A stretch of 64,000 bases of DNA from an uncultured Verrucomicrobiales bacterium. GTDB taxonomy: Bacteria > Verrucomicrobiota > Verrucomicrobiia > Verrucomicrobiales > Akkermansiaceae. This document shows, piece by piece, positions 27,274 through 35,626 of this stretch. Position numbers and translations under genes: made by a program. Where the stretch lies: the NCBI GenBank assembly GCA_937934595.1, contig CALGZA010000025.1, positions 1 through 64,000 of the forward strand. The letters run 5' to 3'. The notes beneath the pieces were generated by a model. The model was not told where the DNA came from, searched no databases, and was given only the letters and a program-made list of their open reading frames with translations. Position 1 is the stretch's first letter. The number at the start of each line of letters is the position of its first letter.

Positions 27274-28032
27274 ATGCCAAAACTAAAACTCACCATCGCA
27301 TACGACGGCAGACACTTCTCAGGCTGGCAGTCTCAGCCAGATCACTCTACCGTCCAAGACACAATCGCAGATGCTCTAGCCATCATCGCAAAAAAAACAA
27401 TCCCAGTCCACGGATCAGGCAGAACCGATGCAGGTGTCCACGCAGATGGCCAAGTCGCCCACTTCACACCCCCTCCAGAAATCGACATGAACCCATACAA
27501 CTGGGTACCAGCTCTCAACACAAAACTCCCACCATCCATTCGCATCCTAGACTGTATCGAAGTAGCAGATGACTTCCACGCTAGATTCTCCGCCATCGAA
27601 AAAACCTACCACTATGACCTCTGCCTAGCTCCCATCCTCCACCCACACATGCACCAAAGAGCCTGGCACCTCCCACGCCAACTCGACCCCACATCACTTG
27701 ATCAAGCACTCTCTCACTACCTCGGAGAACACTGCTTCCGCGCATTCGCAGCCAACCGAGGAAACGAAACCCCAGACACAGAATACTCCCGCATCATCAC
27801 CCGCTCAGATTTCAAAACCCACCAAGAAGGATACCGCATCACCTTCACAGGCAATGGATTCATGTACAAAATGGTCAGACTACTCACTGGCGCAGCAGTC
27901 CTAGCAGCACAAGGAAGACTCAGACTAGATGACCACCTAGCCCTCCTCGATCAACCAGAAAACCTACCACAAGGTAAATCCCCATTCTGCGCCCCACCAG
28001 ACGGCCTCACCCTATCAACAGTCAAATACTAA
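27274..28032 (+). CDS. truA: tRNA pseudouridine synthase A
   Basis: TruA converts uridines 38-40 of the tRNA anticodon stem to pseudouridine. The 252-residue length fits. It begins with IAYDGRHFSGWQSQP, contains the catalytic Asp in GSGRTDAGVHADGQVAHF and has the later motifs ARFSAIEKTYHY and GNGFMYKMVRLLTG. It follows ruvX by 10 bases on the same strand and converges with the PfkB-type kinase gene. Confidence 0.96.
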   Translation: MPKLKLTIAYDGRHFSGWQSQPDHSTVQDTIADALAIIAKKTIPVHGSGRTDAGVHADGQVAHFTPPPEIDMNPYNWVPALNTKLPPSIRILDCIEVADDFHARFSAIEKTYHYDLCLAPILHPHMHQRAWHLPRQLDPTSLDQALSHYLGEHCFRAFAANRGNETPDTEYSRIITRSDFKTHQEGYRITFTGNGFMYKMVRLLTGAAVLAAQGRLRLDDHLALLDQPENLPQGKSPFCAPPDGLTLSTVKY

Positions 28033-28046
28033 ATAAATAACCCCCA

Positions 28047-28961
28047 CTACCACTGCCCTATTTTCCTCAGACCATCCAGCCTATCAGCCAAGTCAGCCTC
28101 ACTCACCTCCTGAAGCTTCAGCGTAGAAAAAGCCTCACAGGTGAAACTCGCCGCCACAGAACCTCGCGCCATCGCCTGACATATCTCCTCAAATGAATAA
28201 ACATCACTCCCCAAGCTATCTAAATAACCCGCCATCCCACCAAGAAAAGAATCACCAGCACCCGTCGGATCTGCCACCTCCCTCAAAGGCCATGCATGTA
28301 AACGGAACATCCGCCCACCTGGTGAGAACAACACCGCTCCAAACTCACCCAGCTTAATAATCACCATCCCAGGACCCTTCTCTAACAACTTCTCACCAGC
28401 TAAAATAAGATTAGACGTCTTAGCCAGTAAACGCGCCTCAGACTCATTCAAAACAAAAAGATCAATCTTAGTCAGAACCTCATGCAGCTGATCACTCGCT
28501 ATATCAATCCACAAATCCATCGTATCCGCTATCACATACTTACCCTCACCATCACACTGAGACAACATCTGCAACTGGTTCTCAGGAGACATATTCGCCA
28601 ACACCACAACATCAGAACCAGAAATAGCAGCAGGAACCTTCACCTCCCAACCCTCCAGAACATTCAGCGCCACAGCCCTAGTCTCACGGTCATTCATATT
28701 CTCCATATACTCACCAGTCCATGTAAAAGACTCAGAATCACTCCGCTCCACACCACTTAAACCAACTCCATGACTCTCCAGCATCTCCAAATGCTCCACA
28801 GGATAATCATGCCCTATGATCCCCACCAAATTCACCTCATCAGTGTAATAACTAGCCGCTAGTGACGCAAATGAAGCAGACCCACCCAGCAAGTTCTCAG
28901 CCTCAGCCGTTGGTGTCTTTACGTTATCGATTGCAATGGTTCCTCCTATAATGACTGACAT
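28047..28961 (-). CDS. PfkB-family carbohydrate/nucleoside kinase
   Basis: A 304-residue ribokinase-fold kinase. The N-terminal Gly-rich segment NLLGGSASFASLAASYY and the C-terminal signature DPTGAGDSFLGGMAGYL, which carries the catalytic Asp and anion hole, are both present. Substrate specificity cannot be read from the sequence. It follows thiE by 11 bases on the same strand. A role in thiamine precursor metabolism is possible, but PfkB kinases are too diverse for that to be firm. Confidence 0.88.
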   Translation of the reverse strand: MSVIIGGTIAIDNVKTPTAEAENLLGGSASFASLAASYYTDEVNLVGIIGHDYPVEHLEMLESHGVGLSGVERSDSESFTWTGEYMENMNDRETRAVALNVLEGWEVKVPAAISGSDVVVLANMSPENQLQMLSQCDGEGKYVIADTMDLWIDIASDQLHEVLTKIDLFVLNESEARLLAKTSNLILAGEKLLEKGPGMVIIKLGEFGAVLFSPGGRMFRLHAWPLREVADPTGAGDSFLGGMAGYLDSLGSDVYSFEEICQAMARGSVAASFTCEAFSTLKLQEVSEADLADRLDGLRKIGQW

Positions 28962-28972
28962 AATATGATGAT

Positions 28973-29617
28973 TTAATAGTTAATAATGGTATGTTTTACA
29001 GAAGCCGTAGCCTCCTCAATAGATGCAGCAGTAAGCAGATCAGATACAACTACTACCCGTCTCGCCCCAGCCTCCCGCACAGTCTCTATATTCTTTCGCG
29101 TAATTCCGCCAATACAAAACACAGGAATTTTACTACCCACACTCCCCTCCACCAATGATACACTCTCCATACCTATCCCCGCACGTCCTTGCTTAGTAGG
29201 AGTCGGAAACAAAGGACCAAAGCCTATATAATCAAATCCCTCCTCCAGCGCCCCCTCAGCCTGCACCATAGAATGCGTAGAACGCCCCACTACCATCTCA
29301 TCCCCCACCACAGCCCTCACATCAGCCAGACTACCATCATCCTGACCCACATGCACCCCATCTGCTCCCACTTCCTTCGCCACCTCAGGATAATCATTCA
29401 CTATGAAAGGAACCCCAGCCTCACTACATATAGGAACCATGCGCCCAGCCATAACCAAAACCTCACCCACAGCCACCCCCTTCGCCCTCAGCTGTATCAC
29501 ATCCGCACCACCCGCTATCAATGCTTGCGTCACAGACTCTACTTCCTCCGCAGCAACATAACCCCTATCCACTATCCCATAAAGCCTAGCACTATCTAAT
29601 CTATTCATCACAGACAT
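28973..29617 (-). CDS. thiE: Thiamine-phosphate synthase
   Basis: ThiE joins hydroxymethylpyrimidine pyrophosphate and thiazole phosphate into thiamine phosphate. The 214-residue TIM barrel shows LYGIVDRGYV, DVIQLRAKG, FIVNDYPEVAKEVGADGVHVGQDD, VGRSTHSMVQAEGALEEG, IGFGPLFPTPTKQG and VFCIGGITRKNIETV, all in family order. The Met at 29608 is an alternative start that would drop three residues. It is the first gene of a two-gene run with the PfkB-type kinase. Confidence 0.94.
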   Translation of the reverse strand: MSVMNRLDSARLYGIVDRGYVAAEEVESVTQALIAGGADVIQLRAKGVAVGEVLVMAGRMVPICSEAGVPFIVNDYPEVAKEVGADGVHVGQDDGSLADVRAVVGDEMVVGRSTHSMVQAEGALEEGFDYIGFGPLFPTPTKQGRAGIGMESVSLVEGSVGSKIPVFCIGGITRKNIETVREAGARRVVVVSDLLTAASIEEATASVKHTIINY

Positions 29618-29741
29618 CCCTAAAGCAATTCCAACCCATCAGACGAGATAAATCTACCATCACCATCAATTAAAAAACAACACAGCCAACCTAAATTTAC
29701 TTGCCAACTCCATACATCAAGGATATTTCATTTTCACAATT

Positions 29742-30656
29742 ATGGAAGATGCACCAACACCAATCGCAGAACTAGAACAAGGCCCATCAAAATTCGAAGA
29801 ATTTCTTGAGAATAACCAAAAGAAACTCATCATCTTAGCTATCCTCATCTTCCTAGGCGTCATCGCCTTCGTCTTCTTTAAAGGATACAAAGACAAAGTC
29901 ACCAAAGACGCCGGCGTCGCCATCATGAAAGCTGAAGACGAATCTGCATACAACAAAGTCATCTCCAGCTACTCAAGCAGCGCAGCTGCAGGAACAGCAG
30001 CCATGGCCATCGCTAACCTCAGAACCTCTGACGATGACAAAATAGCCGCACTCAACCACTTTATAAATACCTACCCAGACCACCCAGGCGTCCCAACCAA
30101 GCTCCTTGAACTTGCACTCATCCAAACCAACTCAAAAAAAATCCAAGACGCTGAAAGCAACCTCAACAAACTCATAGCCAACGACAAGGCCTCACACCTC
30201 ATCCCAAGAGCAAAAATTGCACTCGCTGACATCGCCGCAGCAAAAAATGAAATCCCAATAGCAGAAGAAATCTACAACGAAATCAAAGACGCAAATGATA
30301 ATCACTTCTCTCACATCGCCGCTAGCAGACTTCTCTATCTAAAAGCAAAACCTCCAGTCGTTGTAAATCCAGAGCCAACCAAGACAGATCCAGCTCAAAA
30401 CGGCATCAATCCACTCAAACCAATTCAACCTGCCACACCATCACTTAACCTCTCCACACCACCAGCAACCACAACTCCTCCAGTAAACCCGCTTAACCCA
30501 ATCACACCCACCACCCCATCAGCACCAGAAATCCCAGCCGTGCCAACAACACCCACAACTCCAGATATACCAGCCGTGCCAACCCCTCCAGTCACACCCA
30601 CAGTGCCCACAGTTCCCGCTACCTCCACACCCTCACCCGCTGGACCTGCTGAATAA
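29742..30656 (+). CDS. YfgM-like membrane TPR protein with Pro/Thr-rich tail
   Basis: A 304-residue protein. A short cytoplasmic N-terminus, one membrane helix (LIILAILIFLGVIAFVFF, about 30-47) and a TPR-like domain (about 55-200) resemble the YfgM/TPR_21 family, whose members associate with the SecYEG translocon and periplasmic chaperones. From about residue 205 the protein is almost pure Pro, Thr, Val and Ala, with repeating PAVPTTPTTP-like units. This suits a cell-wall-spanning or disordered spacer. The matching DNA carries a short direct repeat (ccagccgtgccaac occurs twice). It is divergent from thiE. Confidence 0.78.
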   Translation: MEDAPTPIAELEQGPSKFEEFLENNQKKLIILAILIFLGVIAFVFFKGYKDKVTKDAGVAIMKAEDESAYNKVISSYSSSAAAGTAAMAIANLRTSDDDKIAALNHFINTYPDHPGVPTKLLELALIQTNSKKIQDAESNLNKLIANDKASHLIPRAKIALADIAAAKNEIPIAEEIYNEIKDANDNHFSHIAASRLLYLKAKPPVVVNPEPTKTDPAQNGINPLKPIQPATPSLNLSTPPATTTPPVNPLNPITPTTPSAPEIPAVPTTPTTPDIPAVPTPPVTPTVPTVPATSTPSPAGPAE

Positions 30657-30823
30657 CTCATTAAAAAACTCTTTTTTAAAGAAAGTTGTTCACAAGACAC
30701 AGCGTATATAGTATCAAATTTCTATAGATAAATCTAATCGCTTAATTCCAGTAAGAAACTACAAGCTTTTCACATTACAACTAAATATAAACAACTAAAA
30801 CTAATCTCTAACCTACTAAAATC

Positions 30824-31453
30824 GTGTCAGTATTCAAAAAATATATCAGCAATAACGAAGAAGAAAGCAGCCCAGCTTCAGCAGCTCAAGCTCCACAGAC
30901 AGCTCCTCAACGCATAGAGCCTCCTAGACAATCGCAAAGCGCTCCTCAGCCACAGCAACAAGCCGCTCCAGCACACGCTCCTCAGTCTCACGCAGCACCT
31001 GCATCCGCTCCTAAACCAGTCGCCTCTCCTCCGGTAACAAACGGAAGAAACGTTCTCAGCTCAGACGTCGAGATCAAAGGAAAAGTCAAATTCACCAACG
31101 ACCTCGTAGTTGACGGCCTCATCGAAGGAGAAATCCACTCAGACGGATCACTCACAGTAGGTGAAAATGCCCGCATCAAAGCAGAAGTCCACACCCGCTC
31201 AGTCGTTGTATACGGAAAAGTCCACGGTAACATCACCGTCACTGACAGAGTCGAGCTAAAAGCAAACGCAGAACTCATCGGAGACATCAAAGCAGCTACC
31301 GTTTCCATCGAAGCCGGTGCCATCTTCGTCGGTAAATCCACTGTCGGTGCACCATCCACTCAAGTTTCTTCTTCTGCAAATAAGTCAGACAAATCAGACA
31401 AAAACGCAAAGAAAAATACAGACAAAAAGGGAAAGCTCGCAACAGCTTCTTAA
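30824..31453 (+). CDS. Bactofilin family cytoskeletal protein
   Basis: A 209-residue bactofilin. A disordered N-terminus rich in Ala, Gln and Pro (residues ~10-70) is followed by the polymerising right-handed beta-helix (NVLSSDVEIKGKV, LVVDGLIEGEI, VVVYGKVHGNI, ELIGDIKAA) and a Lys/Ser-rich tail. Bactofilins self-assemble without nucleotide into membrane-associated filaments and act in cell shape and envelope organisation. The start is GTG; no in-frame ATG precedes the conserved region. An inverted repeat (AGCTTCTT / AAGAAGCT, 31444-31467) overlaps the stop codon, and an intrinsic terminator follows further on. Confidence 0.92.
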   Translation: MSVFKKYISNNEEESSPASAAQAPQTAPQRIEPPRQSQSAPQPQQQAAPAHAPQSHAAPASAPKPVASPPVTNGRNVLSSDVEIKGKVKFTNDLVVDGLIEGEIHSDGSLTVGENARIKAEVHTRSVVVYGKVHGNITVTDRVELKANAELIGDIKAATVSIEAGAIFVGKSTVGAPSTQVSSSANKSDKSDKNAKKNTDKKGKLATAS

Positions 31454-31617
31454 TCAATAAAGAAGCTGGGCAAATCAAGGATAGTAAACAGCCATCAAGC
31501 AAACCATCACCAAAAGGTAATATTCAGCTAGGCCTAGACCTCTAACACAGACATTCATCCTCACTCACAGCCCATTACAAAAGGCTTAAACCCTACTAGA
31601 AAATCTCTTAACCAACA

Positions 31618-31652
31618 TTACTCTAGCTCTCGTAGTTAGAGTAATTTTTTTT
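31618..31652 (+). terminator. Intrinsic terminator after bactofilin gene
   Basis: A perfect 8-bp stem (TTACTCTA / TAGAGTAA) with an 11-base loop is followed directly by eight Ts. It ends 31 bases before the murI start, so it separates the bactofilin transcript from murI-rhlE. Confidence 0.88.
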
Positions 31653-31683
31653 ACACCAAAAACCACACCTCCCAGAAACCAAC

Positions 31684-32520
31684 GTGAAACCAAAAAAAAC
31701 ATCACCAACAACCACTCCAAAAAACACCAAAATCGGTATCCTAGACTCCGGCGTCGGCGGACTCACCGTCCTACTCGAAATCACAAAAATCATCCCCCAC
31801 GCAGACATAGAATACATCGCAGACTCCAGCCACTGCCCATACGGAGCAAAATCCCCCACAGAAATACAACACAGAGTCACAACTCTCTCCAAACAACTCA
31901 TCAAAAAAGGCGTAGACATCATCGTCATCGCTTGTAACTCAGCCACCATCCACGCAGTAGAATCCCTCCGCTCATCATTCCACATCCCATTCGTCGGCAT
32001 GGAACCAGCTATAAAACCAGCCACACTCACCACCAAATCAAATACCATCGGAATCCTCGCCACAGAAGCATCCATCGCAGGTGAAAAATTCCACCACCTC
32101 CTCAACACCCACGCTCCAGCAAACAAAATAAAAGTCATCACACAGCCATGCCCCAAATTCGTCACCCTAGTCGAAGCTGGCACCATAACCGGAACCTCAG
32201 TCCAAAAAGCCATCCACGAATACACATCACACATGATCCTAGCAGGCGCAGACACCCTAGTCCTCGGATGCACTCACTACCCATTCCTCAAACCCGCCAT
32301 CCAACAAACCCTAGGTAACAATATCAACATCATCGACACCGGAAACGCCGTAGCCAAAAGAACCCTCTCACTCATCCCAAATAACCAAACAACAAACAAC
32401 CAAACTCCAACCATCAACATCCACACCACAGGAAACCTAAATCACCTCATATCCATCTTCCCTAAACTCTGCCCCAGCCTTATACAATCCGCATCACTCC
32501 AACAACTCATCACATCATGA
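31684..32520 (+). CDS. murI: Glutamate racemase
   Basis: MurI interconverts L- and D-glutamate for peptidoglycan. The 278-residue protein has IGILDSGVGGLTVLLEI at the N-terminus and the two catalytic Cys motifs: IACNSATIHAVESLR and LGCTHYPFLKPAI. It also has the YIADSSHCPYGAKS loop. The start is GTG at 31684. The stop overlaps the rhlE start by four bases (ATGA). It lies directly downstream of the bactofilin terminator, so its promoter must lie in the short gap or within the terminator region. Confidence 0.95.
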   Translation: MKPKKTSPTTTPKNTKIGILDSGVGGLTVLLEITKIIPHADIEYIADSSHCPYGAKSPTEIQHRVTTLSKQLIKKGVDIIVIACNSATIHAVESLRSSFHIPFVGMEPAIKPATLTTKSNTIGILATEASIAGEKFHHLLNTHAPANKIKVITQPCPKFVTLVEAGTITGTSVQKAIHEYTSHMILAGADTLVLGCTHYPFLKPAIQQTLGNNINIIDTGNAVAKRTLSLIPNNQTTNNQTPTINIHTTGNLNHLISIFPKLCPSLIQSASLQQLITS

Positions 32521-33824
32521 AATTTAATCAACTACCACTCCACGAACGCATCCTCAAAGCCATCCATGACACAGGATACAGCACCCCCACTCCCATCCAG
32601 CTTAAAGCCATCCCCAAAGTCAACAAAGGCGCAGACGTCATCGGCATTGCACAGACAGGCACCGGCAAAACCGCCGCCTTCACTCTCCCGCTTCTCTCCA
32701 AACTAGTCGACAAAACAGAAGCCAAAGAAGCTCGCCACACTCGCGTCCTCATCATCGCGCCCACCAGAGAACTCGTCCAGCAAATCCACGAAAACATCCG
32801 TAGCTACGCCAAATACACCAACCTCAGAACCGCGGTCATCATCGGCGGAGTCAGCGACAAAGGACAAATCGTCAAACTAAACTCAGGTGTAGACATCCTC
32901 ATCGCCACTCCAGGAAGACTCCTAGACCTCGTCGAAAAAGGCCACGGAAATTTCCACCAAATAGAAGCCCTCGTCCTAGACGAAGCAGACCGCATGCTAG
33001 ACATGGGATTCATCCCAGACATCCGCACCATCGTCAAAAAACTCCCCAAAAGTAAACAAACCCTTCTCTTCTCAGCCACCCTCAACTCACAGATAGAATC
33101 CATCACCAAAGAATTCCTAAACTCACCCACCCTAATCGAAGTAGAACGTAGAGCAAGCCCAGCTCACACCATCGAACAAATCATCTACGAAATCCAAGAA
33201 CACCAAAAAACAGAACTCCTCGAACACCTCCTCAATAGCTCACACGAGTTCTACGCTGTCATGGTCTTCGCCAGAACAAAACTCGGCGCAGAAGAACTCA
33301 GCACAGCACTAAAAATGGAAGGTTTCACCGCAGAAGCCATCCACGGTGACAGATCTCAAGGCCAACGAAAACGAGCACTAGACGACTTCAAAAAAGGCAA
33401 AGTCCGTGTCCTAGTTGCCACTGACGTAGCCGCACGCGGAATCGATGTCGACAACGTCACCCACGTCATCAACTACGACTTCCCTGAACAATCTGAAGAC
33501 TACATCCACCGTATCGGCAGAACCGGCCGCGCAGGCTCTAAAGGCGTCGCCATCACATTCGTATCCCAGCGTAACCAGCACGCACTCAAAAAAGTCGAAA
33601 AACTCATCCAAAAAACACTCCCTAAAAAAACACTCCCAGACTTCGAATACGACCCATCCACACCAGAACCCACCCGCCGCAACACCCCAGTAGCAGCCAA
33701 AAAATCCGGCCGCACGGGCGACTACCAAAACAAATTCGCTAACCGTAAAAACAACGCCGGAGCCAAACGCCCCAGCTCCAACAAACCCAAATCAAAAACA
33801 AAAAAAACCAAAAGAAGAAGATAA
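32517..33824 (+). CDS. rhlE: DEAD-box RNA helicase, RhlE-type
   Basis: A 435-residue DEAD-box helicase that remodels structured RNA. Motifs run in order: Q motif TPTPIQLKAIP, Walker A AQTGTGKTAAF, PTRELVQQI, TPGRLLD, DEAD in LDEADRMLDMG, SAT in LLFSATL, then ARGIDV and HRIGRTGRAG. The C-terminal ~60 residues are Lys/Arg-rich and probably bind RNA nonspecifically. It is translationally coupled to murI. Assignment to the RhlE branch rests on overall similarity and the basic tail; the exact paralogue is less certain. Confidence 0.93.
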   Translation: MKFNQLPLHERILKAIHDTGYSTPTPIQLKAIPKVNKGADVIGIAQTGTGKTAAFTLPLLSKLVDKTEAKEARHTRVLIIAPTRELVQQIHENIRSYAKYTNLRTAVIIGGVSDKGQIVKLNSGVDILIATPGRLLDLVEKGHGNFHQIEALVLDEADRMLDMGFIPDIRTIVKKLPKSKQTLLFSATLNSQIESITKEFLNSPTLIEVERRASPAHTIEQIIYEIQEHQKTELLEHLLNSSHEFYAVMVFARTKLGAEELSTALKMEGFTAEAIHGDRSQGQRKRALDDFKKGKVRVLVATDVAARGIDVDNVTHVINYDFPEQSEDYIHRIGRTGRAGSKGVAITFVSQRNQHALKKVEKLIQKTLPKKTLPDFEYDPSTPEPTRRNTPVAAKKSGRTGDYQNKFANRKNNAGAKRPSSNKPKSKTKKTKRRR

Positions 33825-33938
33825 ATAACACCACCACCATCACCTCACTATCCTCCCCATTACAAGGGTAATAAATAGCCAACCTAAATACAGAAAAAAT
33901 TAATAAATTAGATCCCAGTAAACAAACAGTCCACAAAC

Positions 33939-34346
33939 ATGTCCCTTCTAAACAATATCAACCTAGCACAAGCATCATGGCACCCCTCACAGTTCATACT
34001 GTTATTAATAATTTGCCTGATCCCACTTGCTCTAGAAGCTACCCCTCCATACAAAAAGAACACCGTAAAAAAGGTGATTTTGTCAGCATTCATCATCATC
34101 TCAGGTGCCATCTCTGTGTATCACTTTATCAGTAAACATCATTATGACTCAACTTGCCCCGACATCATCGATATCGCATTCGGTTATTTCAACGGACTCG
34201 GATGCCTGATAGCAGCCTTATGTATCCTCAAAAAACAGAAAACCTACCTCGTCATCATCCCACTCACATGGATCATCATCACTACCCCTTCTACTATCAA
34301 TGACTTAAAAAAACTTCACTCAGAAGCAAAGTCACACAACCAGTAA
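33939..34346 (+). CDS. Small integral membrane protein of unknown function
   Basis: A 135-residue hypothetical protein with about four hydrophobic segments (FILLLIICLIPLALEA, VILSAFIIISGAISVYHF, GYFNGLGCLIAALCIL and YLVIIPLTWIIITTP). Its short YHFISKHHYDSTCPDII loop is His/Cys-containing. No family is recognised. It lies 114 bases after rhlE and converges with recR. The long frame on the other strand is a shadow. Confidence 0.6.
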   Translation: MSLLNNINLAQASWHPSQFILLLIICLIPLALEATPPYKKNTVKKVILSAFIIISGAISVYHFISKHHYDSTCPDIIDIAFGYFNGLGCLIAALCILKKQKTYLVIIPLTWIIITTPSTINDLKKLHSEAKSHNQ

Positions 34347-34361
34347 ACTCCAAATCCCAAC

Positions 34362-34967
34362 TCACCTCCTACCCTGCAAAGCACGCATCAAGGTAAGCTC
34401 ATCCGCATGCTCCAGCCCACCACCAGCGGGCAAACCCTGCGCTATTCTCGTCACACTACATTCAAGCTTTGATAATACCTCTACTAAGTAATTACCAGTA
34501 GCCTCACCCTCCACATCCGAGCTAAGAGCTATAATCACCTCCAAACCCTCCGCTTCACTTTGTGAAATCCTTCTCAACAGACCAGCTATATTCAAATCAT
34601 CAGGACTCGTATTATCCAACGGCGACAACTTACCACCCAGACAATGATAATAACCACCAAATGCACCTGATCGCTCCAGTGGCAAAACATCCGTCGGTTG
34701 CTCCACCACACAAATACTACTCACATCACGGCCATCATCATCACACAAATCACACTCACCCAGCGTTGAAAAAAATCCACAAACATCACACAAAGACACC
34801 TTCTCACGAGCCGTATCCAAGGCAATAGACAACGCCTCAGGATTCGCCTTATTATGCTGAATCATCCAGACCGATATCCTCTCAGCACTCCGTGGCCCCA
34901 CACCAGGCAAGCGCTTCAACTCAGTGATCAGATCCACCACCGCCTCCGGATAATCTAATCTGGGCAT
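34362..34967 (-). CDS. recR: Recombination mediator protein RecR
   Basis: RecR works with RecO/RecF to load RecA at gaps. The 201-residue protein shows the helix-hairpin-helix LKRLPGVGPRSAERI and the four-Cys zinc finger CDVCGFFSTLGECDLC. The Toprim domain carries ICVVEQPTDVL and VIIALSSDVEGEATGNYL, followed by the C-terminal Walker-B-like region ARIAQGLPAGGGLEHADELTL (with one variation). Its start lies 13 bases inside the preceding membrane-protein gene, so it is cotranscribed with that gene and probably with the ClpX-like gene. Confidence 0.95.
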   Translation of the reverse strand: MPRLDYPEAVVDLITELKRLPGVGPRSAERISVWMIQHNKANPEALSIALDTAREKVSLCDVCGFFSTLGECDLCDDDGRDVSSICVVEQPTDVLPLERSGAFGGYYHCLGGKLSPLDNTSPDDLNIAGLLRRISQSEAEGLEVIIALSSDVEGEATGNYLVEVLSKLECSVTRIAQGLPAGGGLEHADELTLMRALQGRR

Positions 34968-35617
34968 GTCGGCATCTCTTTAGGTTGAAATTTTTTATCC
35001 ACGTCTTCATCCACAGGCCGGTAAGCACTAAAAACCTTCTCAGCCTTTGCCCCCTCTATCACAGAAACATCTCCACCCTCATCCTCCTCACCATCAACAC
35101 ACTCCTCATCCACACCCTTCACCCTAGCCGGCAACAACAGCTCACAAGGCATCACATGCTGACAACTATAAATAAAAGCACACATCCAAGACCATAACAC
35201 CCCAACAAATACCAATACTGGTGACCAAAACACATCCCACAACATCAAGACCGGCGATGCCATAAGCAAAACCACGCTAAACAATAAAATAAGCATCACC
35301 CTACGCCAAATCTTATCCGTATCCAGCACTGCAAATGATACCCCAAAAGTAAAAACAACAGCAAGCAACCAGTCCCAACCAGCATGAACACCCCCAGCAC
35401 TCCACTCCCGTAAGTAAAAAGGCTCACCCATATAATACTCCTTAAGTGTTAAATCTATACTAACATACCTACCCACAAGACCCAAAATAATAGTCAAAAC
35501 AGCACCCACCGCACCACAGATGATTGCAGGCACCACCAACTCACCCAGTGGCCGCCTCTTTATCTGAGTTGCCGCTGCAGCAATATGCTCTACCCTATCT
35601 TCGCTATCAGTTTCCAC
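34955..35617 (-). CDS. Membrane protein of unknown function
   Basis: A 220-residue protein with about four membrane helices (VVPAIICGAVGAVLTIILG, WLLAVVFTFGVSFAVLD, RRVMLILLFSVVLLMASPVL and WSPVLVFVGVLWSWMCAFIY). An acidic cytoplasmic tail rich in Glu, Asp and Val follows. No family is recognised. The gene lies 9 bases after the ClpX-like gene and overlaps recR by 13 bases, so the three form one transcription unit. Confidence 0.7.
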   Translation of the reverse strand: METDSEDRVEHIAAAATQIKRRPLGELVVPAIICGAVGAVLTIILGLVGRYVSIDLTLKEYYMGEPFYLREWSAGGVHAGWDWLLAVVFTFGVSFAVLDTDKIWRRVMLILLFSVVLLMASPVLMLWDVFWSPVLVFVGVLWSWMCAFIYSCQHVMPCELLLPARVKGVDEECVDGEEDEGGDVSVIEGAKAEKVFSAYRPVDEDVDKKFQPKEMPTCPD

Positions 35618-35626
35618 AGTGAATCA

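Noticed and set aside
30425-30700. A Val/Gly-rich minus-strand frame
   Set aside because: It is the antisense of the Pro/Thr-rich tail of the YfgM-like protein; repetitive composition keeps the frame open.
31444-31467. Inverted repeat at the bactofilin stop codon as a terminator
   Set aside because: The 8-bp stem is followed by GGGCAAATC and not by Ts. The real intrinsic terminator is at 31618-31652.
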